DNA of 29,728 nucleotides from a virus. The notes under the pieces were generated by a model that saw only the letters and a list, made by a program, of their open reading frames with translations, was not told the origin of the DNA and ran no database searches. Position 1 is the first letter of the stretch. Each line of letters begins with the position of its first letter. Below, piece after piece: positions 5,289-12,500 of the stretch. The stretch covers positions 1-29,728 of IMG/VR virus record IMGVR_UViG_3300026083_000350; one strand, 5' to 3'. Both the position numbers and the translations under genes were made by a program.

Positions 5289-7200
5289 AAAGAAAAAAAT
5301 ATTATTCCACAGTAATCACAGTAAAGCTTTTACGGGGTTTGGTAAAAACTGTAAGAATGTACTTACATACCTACACAAGACAGGAAAATACGAAATAATT
5401 GAAGCTGCCAATGGGTTTGTTAAAAGCAACCCTGCTTTAAAAAAAATGCCTTGGAAGTGTGTTGGGACTTTACCAGATGATCCAGTTAGACTTTCCCAAT
5501 TAAATAAAGATCCCAATTTAGCTAGAGCTGCATCTTATGGTGGAGAAACAATCGATTCTTTAATCAAAGAATTTAAGCCTGATATTTATGTTGGAGCCGA
5601 AGACATATGGGGCTTTAATAAGTATTGGGAGAAAAAATGGTGGAATAAAACAAATTGCATGATATGGACAACGCTTGATTCGGAACCAATCCTTCCTCTT
5701 GCAATTGAAGCTGCGGATCATGTTAAAAATTATTTTTGCTGGGCTAGTTTTGCTGAAAAAAATATGCATAAAATTGGCTTCAAGCATGTTAAGACTCTTA
5801 GAGGAATAGTTGAGAGCAAGCATTTTTATAAACTACCTCAAGAAGATAAAACTAAATTAAGGGAAAAATTTAAAATAGACAGTAATTGTTTTCTTATAGG
5901 TTTTGTTTTTAGGAATCAATTAAGGAAAAGCGTCCCAAACTTACTAGATGGATTTAAAAAATTTTGCGATGAGAATCCCAATCTAAATACTAAACTGTTA
6001 CTACACACAAGCTGGGCAGAAGGATGGGATATCCCTAGACTTATAAAAGAAAAAGGTATAGATGAATTTAAGATACTGACCACTTATTTTTGTAATAAAT
6101 GTAAAAATTATGAAATAAAACCTTTTTCAGGGCAAGAAAAAGATTGCAGATTTTGCAAAAGTGAAAAGTCTCAAAATACAATTACGGCAGCGCATGGTGT
6201 ATCTGAAAAACAATTAAATGAAATTTATAACTTAATGGATGTTTATTGTCATCCTTTTACTTCAGGAGGCCAAGAGATACCAATACAAGAAGCTAAACTT
6301 GTTGAGCTGATAACACTTGTAACAAATTACAGTTGCGGAGAAGATCACTGCACCAAAGAAAGTGGCGGTCTTCCTCTTGATTGGTCAGAATATAGAGAAC
6401 CTGGAACTCAATTTATAAAAGCCAGCACCTCTCCATTTAGTATTTGTGAGCAGCTAAATAAGGTTTACAAAATGGATGTTTTAGAAAAACAGGAAATGGG
6501 ATTTCGATCAAGACAATTTGTTATAGAAAATTATTCTACTGAGACTATAGGGTCAAAGTTAGAAGATATTTTTAACGAAATGGATTTCTGTGATTGGGAC
6601 TTCGATTTTGAAGAAAAACCCAGAAACCCTAATTACAAACCTAATGAAAATCTTAGTGATTCTGATTGGCTGGTTGATATATATAAGAATATATTAAATA
6701 TGGATGTAGACCCATCTTCAGATAAAGGTCATCAGCATTGGATGAAAAAGATAAAAGAAAACTTTTCTAGAAAAAAAATATTAAATTATTTCAAGGAAAT
6801 AGCTACAAAAGAAAACGAAGAAATTTTCAACAAAAAAACAATAGAGGACTACCTAGAAGGAGACTCTCCAAATAATAGAGTTGCAGTTGTAATGCCTGGT
6901 AGCGCTGGCGATGTTTTAATGGTCAACGCCTTGATTGATAATTTAAAATCTTTATACCCTGACAAAGATATATATTTTATAACAAAACCAGTATTTTATC
7001 CCTTAATAGAAGATAATGAAAACATTTTTAAATTAATACCTTACCATGAAAGTTATGATAGTTTACTTACGCTAGAAGGTTCTGCTGGACACGAAGGTTA
7101 TTTCGAGATCGCTTACCTACCTCATATAGGAACTCAAAAAGTTTTAAATTACGTTCACAACGGAAAAGACAAAATGCAAATTGAATTATATGAAAATTGA
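5281..7200 (+). CDS. Fusion glycosyltransferase: GT4 + DUF4214 + N-terminal half of GT9
   Basis: A 639-residue multidomain protein. Residues 1-430 are a GT-B family 4-like glycosyltransferase, with FHSNHSKAFTGFGKN (9-23) at the start and the donor motif HPFTSGGQEIPIQEAKLVE (324-342). A zinc-ribbon-like insert, CNKC (271-274) and CRFC (289-292), sits inside the donor domain. Residues about 458-515 resemble DUF4214 (YKNILN...DKGHQHWMKKI...FSRKKIL). Residues 533-639 are the start of a GT9 heptosyltransferase-type domain: VAVVMPGSAGDVLMVNALID, then IYFITK. The protein ends before the GT9 donor-binding half, which is encoded at 7576-8766. The ATG at 5281 overlaps the previous stop by eight bases; a TTG one codon earlier (5278) is less likely. 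Confidence 0.8.
   Translation: MPKKKKILFHSNHSKAFTGFGKNCKNVLTYLHKTGKYEIIEAANGFVKSNPALKKMPWKCVGTLPDDPVRLSQLNKDPNLARAASYGGETIDSLIKEFKPDIYVGAEDIWGFNKYWEKKWWNKTNCMIWTTLDSEPILPLAIEAADHVKNYFCWASFAEKNMHKIGFKHVKTLRGIVESKHFYKLPQEDKTKLREKFKIDSNCFLIGFVFRNQLRKSVPNLLDGFKKFCDENPNLNTKLLLHTSWAEGWDIPRLIKEKGIDEFKILTTYFCNKCKNYEIKPFSGQEKDCRFCKSEKSQNTITAAHGVSEKQLNEIYNLMDVYCHPFTSGGQEIPIQEAKLVELITLVTNYSCGEDHCTKESGGLPLDWSEYREPGTQFIKASTSPFSICEQLNKVYKMDVLEKQEMGFRSRQFVIENYSTETIGSKLEDIFNEMDFCDWDFDFEEKPRNPNYKPNENLSDSDWLVDIYKNILNMDVDPSSDKGHQHWMKKIKENFSRKKILNYFKEIATKENEEIFNKKTIEDYLEGDSPNNRVAVVMPGSAGDVLMVNALIDNLKSLYPDKDIYFITKPVFYPLIEDNENIFKLIPYHESYDSLLTLEGSAGHEGYFEIAYLPHIGTQKVLNYVHNGKDKMQIELYEN
6091..6156 (+). other. Zinc-ribbon-like insert in GT4 domain
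   Basis: Codes for CNKC and CRFC separated by 14 residues, the spacing of a four-cysteine zinc knuckle, inserted in the donor-binding half of the GT4-like domain. A structural zinc is inferred. Confidence 0.6.
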
Positions 7201-7579
7201 AACACCAATATCTGTAGGAGAATTTTTAGATAAAATATCTATACTTAAGATCAAATCTTTTAAAATAAAAGATGAAGAGAAACTTAAAAACATAAAATTT
7301 GAACTAGAGCATCTCAATAAAATATTAGAAGAAAAACTTTCTGATTATGAATACCTTAAAAAAAGAGGTGATGAGCTTTATCAAGTAAACACTTCTCTTT
7401 GGAACATAGAAGATAAAATAAGAGAATGTGAAAGAAAAAAACAGTTTGATTCAGATTTTATATTTCTAGCTAGGTCAGTCTATATAACAAATGATAAAAG
7501 ATTTGAAATTAAAAATAAAATAAACGAAGAATGCGGCTCAAATTTTAAAGAAGAAAAATCCTACGAAGATTATAAATGA
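7190..7579 (+). CDS. DUF6165 family protein
   Basis: A 129-residue, largely helical protein. It matches my recollection of DUF6165 throughout: IETPISVGEFLDKISILKIK near the start, EKLKNIKFELEHLNKIL, NTSLWNIEDKIRECERKKQF in the middle, FIFLARSVYITNDKRFEIKN, and the closing EEKSYEDYK. DUF6165 has no established activity; in my knowledge it is found near glycan biosynthesis genes. The ATG at 7190 overlaps the fusion glycosyltransferase by 11 bases (a TTG at 7181 is also possible), and its TGA overlaps the ATG of the GT9 C-terminal gene. It therefore sits exactly between two parts of one enzyme family and may help the parts assemble, or may simply have been inserted there. Confidence 0.8.
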   Translation: MKIETPISVGEFLDKISILKIKSFKIKDEEKLKNIKFELEHLNKILEEKLSDYEYLKKRGDELYQVNTSLWNIEDKIRECERKKQFDSDFIFLARSVYITNDKRFEIKNKINEECGSNFKEEKSYEDYK

Positions 7580-8766
7580 GTCATCTGATAGAAGAATACG
7601 CGAAATCATTAGGTGTCAAAATAGGTAAGCCTACCCTAGACCACCACTTTTTCCCTATATTAAAAGATAAATATATAACTTTTCATACAAACAATGAAAA
7701 AGTTAAAGCTAAACATTATGATCATTGGCGTATAGTTTTTAATCTAATTTCTGAATTTTTAGAAAGAGAGGGTGTATCTATAATTCAAGTAGGAGGGGCT
7801 GAAGATCCTCACTTATCTTTTTGCCACCAAGATACAAGAGGTGCATCTTTTAAGCAGATGGCTTATGTCATAGAAAACTCTTTATTGCACCTTGGTATTG
7901 ATAGCCTTCCTATGCATATGGCTAGTCTTTATGATAAAAAAATAGTCGCATTGTTTTCTAATATTTACATAGAAAATGCATCACCTATATGGAACAGAAA
8001 AAATCAAATTAAACTCTTTAGCCCAGATTTCTCTGAAGAAAAACCGTCTTTTAGATTTGATGAAAATATCAAAAGAGTAAATGAAATCAAACCAGAAGAG
8101 GTAGGCGCAGCAGTTTTAGGATTACTTGGGATAGAAAATGATCTATCTGATATAAAGACATTAAGCATAGGATATCATTATCAAAATAAAATTACTGAAA
8201 TCATTCCAGACTTCATACCAAAAGCAGATGAATATAGAGATAAATTAATAAATTTAAGATGTGATTATGACTTGATAGAAGAATCATTAATCAAATGGTT
8301 AACAAGAAAAACCAACTTAATGATTAATAAACCTATAGACATAAACACCATCAACTTTTTTAAAGAAAATATAGCTGGCCTAACCATATTTTTAGGAGAA
8401 AATGATTTCAACGAAGAGTATTTCGAAAACTTAAATAAGTTAAATATAAATTTCAATCTAATATCGAGGCATAAAGATAAGCTGCCTGATCTGCGTTTGC
8501 AGTTTTTTGATTACACTATTGAAGAATATGTCAACTACTTTAAAAAAGATCTTGACTTTACTTCAGAAATATGCGATGATACATGCTATCACAGTAATAA
8601 AACCTTAATATCAAAAAATAAAAAGTACAGCAGTAAAGCAGCATGGAAACAAGGAATAGAAACAACCCAGGAGCATCAAAAAATTATTGATACTGATGAT
8701 TTTTGGGAAGAGTTCCAACACCTAAACATATATAATTATGCCAAGAACAAAAAACTCAGATACTAA
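7576..8766 (+). CDS. C-terminal half of a GT9 (heptosyltransferase-like) enzyme with extra domain
   Basis: A 396-residue protein whose first part matches the donor-binding half of GT9 glycosyltransferases: HWRIVFNLISEFLEREGVSI (50-69) IQVGG, then FKQMAYVIENSLLHLGIDSL (92-111) PMHMAS, equivalent to the 'lig.adl.iG.DtG..HlAa' site of WaaC/WaaF. Residues 1-30 (HLIEEYAKSLGV) look like the end of the GT9 N-terminal domain. The GT9 start (GDVL motif) is missing here and is found at the end of the 5281-7200 protein. Residues about 190-396 form an extra alpha/beta segment I do not recognise (GYHYQNKITEIIPDFIP; LTIFLGENDFNEEYFENLNK). The ATG overlaps DUF6165 (ATGA). It overlaps the next gene by 29 bases. 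Confidence 0.78.
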   Translation: MSHLIEEYAKSLGVKIGKPTLDHHFFPILKDKYITFHTNNEKVKAKHYDHWRIVFNLISEFLEREGVSIIQVGGAEDPHLSFCHQDTRGASFKQMAYVIENSLLHLGIDSLPMHMASLYDKKIVALFSNIYIENASPIWNRKNQIKLFSPDFSEEKPSFRFDENIKRVNEIKPEEVGAAVLGLLGIENDLSDIKTLSIGYHYQNKITEIIPDFIPKADEYRDKLINLRCDYDLIEESLIKWLTRKTNLMINKPIDINTINFFKENIAGLTIFLGENDFNEEYFENLNKLNINFNLISRHKDKLPDLRLQFFDYTIEEYVNYFKKDLDFTSEICDDTCYHSNKTLISKNKKYSSKAAWKQGIETTQEHQKIIDTDDFWEEFQHLNIYNYAKNKKLRY

Positions 8767-9526
8767 ACGTAAATTAGGTCCATCAAAGTTTTCTAGAGAT
8801 GAAGATGGATTATTAAGCAACGTTGATTACGAATTTAACGAAGATGGATCTATTAATTGGAGGGCCATGGTTAAAGAAGAGCATTTATTCCCAAACAAAC
8901 TATGGTTTCATAATAGAGGAAAAGACACCCCAAGATCAATCGACGGTCTAGCTGATCACCAACTTTTAATTAAACTTGGTGGCATAAAAGAGTTAGCAAA
9001 ACTAAGAGGATTCTCTGATTTATCTTATAAGGTTGTAAAATGTGAAGAGGACCATGTAGCCGTCATTTGCCAAATGACGTTCTTACCAAATTACGAAACC
9101 TTTGGAGAGCCTATAACATTTCAAGATATGGCAAACGCTACTCTAAACAATACAAGTAGTTTTGCTACAAAATTTTTGGAGACTATCGCATGCAATAGAG
9201 CTTTTGTAAGGTGCGTAAGAAATTTTCTACAAGTCCATATTGTAGGGGATGACGAAATTGATAAGTCTGATGGACCTAGCAAGGTTGTTCCTAAGCAAAA
9301 AAATTCTATTCCCTCTGACCCATTAAGCCCAATATCTTCATTGCAAAATAAAGCTTCAGAAGTTCTAGGTTGCAGTTCTTTTTCTGACTTTAAATCAAAC
9401 CACATAAAAGTATGGTGGCAAGATAAAGTGGAGGGAATATACTTAAACGATTCTCTAAAGAAAGCCGAAGACTGGGGAGATATAGAGCCTAAAGACGCTA
9501 GAATAATGTTGGGATTGATCAATTAA
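8738..9526 (+). CDS. Candidate Rad52-like single-strand annealing protein
   Basis: A 262-residue basic-to-neutral protein. The core at about 67-173 has LADHQLLIKLGGIKELAKLR, a strand pair YKVVKCEEDHVAVICQMTF (97-115), and a helix FLETIACNRAFVRCVRNFLQ (146-165). The pattern 'A..RA..R.vR..l' resembles the conserved helix of Rad52/Erf-like phage annealing proteins. A disordered linker (180-200) and a small C-terminal domain (about 200-262, VWWQDKVEGIYLNDSLKKAE) follow. With ssb in the same operon, a recombination role is plausible, but I cannot assign the family firmly. The start lies 29 bases inside the preceding gene; the stop TAA (9524-9526) overlaps the opposing gene's stop. Confidence 0.55.
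   Translation: MPRTKNSDTKRKLGPSKFSRDEDGLLSNVDYEFNEDGSINWRAMVKEEHLFPNKLWFHNRGKDTPRSIDGLADHQLLIKLGGIKELAKLRGFSDLSYKVVKCEEDHVAVICQMTFLPNYETFGEPITFQDMANATLNNTSSFATKFLETIACNRAFVRCVRNFLQVHIVGDDEIDKSDGPSKVVPKQKNSIPSDPLSPISSLQNKASEVLGCSSFSDFKSNHIKVWWQDKVEGIYLNDSLKKAEDWGDIEPKDARIMLGLIN
9523..9526. other. Shared TTAA: overlapping convergent stop codons
   Basis: The palindrome TTAA supplies TAA on the plus strand (9524-9526) and TAA on the minus strand (9525-9523), ending both large modules. There is no room for a terminator between them, and no hairpin with a T-run is evident around it. Confidence 0.9.
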
Positions 9527-12500
9527 ACATTCCTGTAAACACTGTCGTCTGTAAAGACAACAGGATGCTCTGGATTTTTAATTGATATATCTTTTTCTAT
9601 GTTGTCAAACTTTTCTACATCATACTCTAATGCTTGAACAGAAAATAAACCATTGGATTCCTCTGTTATATTTATAACTTTGTATTGTTTTGGTTTAGCG
9701 AAATTCACAGAATCATTTAAGATAAATGTAGTTCCTTGAGAATCTACTATTTTTTCTAGAGAATCATCTGATATTTTTTCTAGAATATAACCATATCTTT
9801 GGTTTAGTTTTTCATGTTTCCACTTTCCATGCTCATCTTCATTTTCTGATCCGTTTATAGTTATAAATCTATGACCACTTAATCCTTCAGGGTGGTCCCC
9901 CGCTAAAAATGAATCACTAAACGGATCGTCAACTATAAAATTTTCTTCTTGGTTATCTGTTTCTAAATTTGTGGAAAACTTAGGATAATCTTTTGCCCAA
10001 TTAAAATACTGTATTCCATCATTACAATCTGGCGAGTTTTCCCAAACTAATCTTTCGGGGGAAGGCTCTTCCCTGTTGTATCCTCCAAGCCATGCTATTT
10101 GATCTTTTGGTAAAGTTATTGACGCTAGCATTTGAGATGATTCATCTGTGATTTGAGCCACCCTTCCACCTTTTTCTCTTGCGTCTATTATAGCTTCATA
10201 CCAAGTAAAATTTCCCTCAACAAAACTAAATAAATCATTATATAACTTAAGAGTTTTTCCATCGTTTTCTATGTCAAATACTCTATAAGTTCCAAACTGC
10301 TTAAAACGCATATTATCGATATCTTCATCAGTAACATTAGTGGAAGAATCTAGCGACGCAATTGTTTCATTCTCTGCAGGTTGATATATCTCTATATCTT
10401 TCCATGTTATTTCGTTAAAAGAATCAATTACTGTATGCATGGGATGGTCGATGGTCACTTCTGCCATCATTCCTCTTGGGTCAACATGTATATCAACTAT
10501 ATGACCAGCAAATCTTCCTACGGTTCTTTTATTGTCAAGTACATCAATAACATCTCCAGGCTTTAAATAAGAACCTATCATGCTTGTTTGAAAAGATAGA
10601 ATTTCTGTTTCCATATTTGCAGATTTGACCAAGAATTCTGTCGCTCTTTTTGCTTGTGCTTGAGAAGTTATACCAAATCCATCTATGGTTTGTTCTATCA
10701 TGTTGTTTTCATGAACGGCTTCTCTATCCTCTGCCCTCTCCATTTTAGGGCGATACATATTATATCTGTCCGTGTATTTTATATTGCAAGCGTTTGTTCT
10801 TGATGACTTTGGAGTGCTTGAATAAGCAAATCCTGCCTCAGAAATATTGTTGTTTGAAAAAAGCATAACAGCCTCTTTCTTTTCGTCTTGAAAGAAATTG
10901 ATGGCGCCTCCAGACCAATAGGAATAAGCTCTAAAAATTAACGCAAATTCATTTATTAATTTAAAAGCATTTTGTTTATCCATTATGTATGCATTTAAAG
11001 TATATCTTGGTTCTACGAGTGGATAATCTATTTCTACTGCACACTTAAACTGATCGTTTTTAGGTTCAACACTTAATGATATTGTTTTTTGATTTCTATT
11101 TATTGATGAAATTGTTATTGATTCGTATGTTCCGTCATCGTAAAATATTGCTAATTTTTTTCCAGTATAATTAAATTCTTTTAGGAACTCTGGGGTAGAT
11201 AGGTTACTAATTTCGGCAAATGTTCTTTTTTTGTATTTAGGACTATATCCAGTTGGCACCATTTGGTCGCAATATTTTGCTATTTTATATAAAGTCCACC
11301 TATCAATATTTTCTTCTTTTATACCAAACCTGCCCACTCCAAATCTTTTATTAGATATTAGATCATATAAACACCAGGCTGGATTGTCTGTCCACTCAAG
11401 TTCAGGCTTGAATTCTCCATTCCAGTTACCAGTGTACCTTCTACTTTCACTGTCATAATTAGATGGCACTTGGACAGTTTTCATTCTTAAATGATATGTT
11501 CTTTTTGGTATGGTTGAAACGTCTTTAGCATTTACTCTTGTTCCAATTAAAACTGAATTAGGATAATTTAATTTAACTGGAGTAATTTCTGTTATGGAAG
11601 CTAACGCAAATTTTTCTCTATATCTAGCTGCTTGCTCCCCTTCTTTTACTGCGTTTCTTTCTCTGTTTAATTTGTAAACTTTTATGACCCTATCTCTTTG
11701 GTCTGGGTTTGGTGGAAAATATATTTTAACATCTTTTCTGTAAGAAGAATTTGCAACTCCATAAAAATAAACATCTGTGCTGTACAATTGTTCTCCTTCA
11801 TTCCCGTATTTTATTCTAAACCTAGCTTTATTAGGCCAAAACTCTCCTGAGTTTTCTATTTTTGTACCTATTCTAAATCTTTCGTCATCGAGAACTTTTT
11901 TAGCTATAAGGCCTAAAGAGACAGCTAAAATTCCACTTAAAACTCCACCCCCAGCGGTTTCCGTTGCTTGAATGGCTAAATGTTGACTCATTAAATTTAA
12001 AGCTGTTACGCCTGCTGGTCCAAATCCAGTAACGGTGGAAGCTAGAGCAGTACTTGAATATACAGCAAGGCTAGCTCCTGCCGCTTCCTGAGCTATCAAT
12101 TTAGCGCCATGATAAACAGATAAAGCAAGAAGTAGGTTTGTCCAAAGTTCTCCTATTTGATAATCTACATCTATTTCGTCTCCTTCATATACATACATTA
12201 ACTCATCTATCTGTAAACTAACATAAGCTTCTTCTACTAACGGATTAATTACTCGATGAGATTCATAATTTTCTTCTTGAAGTTTTCTGGCCACCAAATT
12301 ATCTAAATCTGACCCCTCAATTTCTTTAAAAAGAAAAATTGTTTCAGCAGGGTTTGTGTAAGAGACTTCTTCCCATAATTCATTATTGGGAGGGGTTATA
12401 TCTACCTCTTCACCTATTATATTTAACGGTAGCGCAACTGATTTAGTTGGTATTTCTAATGCTGTAGGATCAAAGGTTGGATCTTCAAAATCCATCGCGT

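Noticed and set aside
7181-7200. Frameshift joining the two GT9 halves directly
   Set aside because: They are separated by a complete, well-conserved DUF6165 gene of about 390 bases, so a sequencing error or programmed frameshift cannot join them.
9523-10300. Possible diversity-generating retroelement target (CTLD near the tail tip C-terminus)
   Set aside because: No reverse transcriptase, no near-identical template repeat and no obvious AAY-rich variable codon set in this window. It remains possible only if the rest of the genome carries them.
10381-10566. Short open frames on the strand opposite the tail genes (for example here, 11231-11458, 21435-21656, 28029-28238)
   Set aside because: They lie fully inside large genes with recognised domains, have low-complexity Leu/Ser/Phe-rich products and no ribosome-binding sites; they are shadows.
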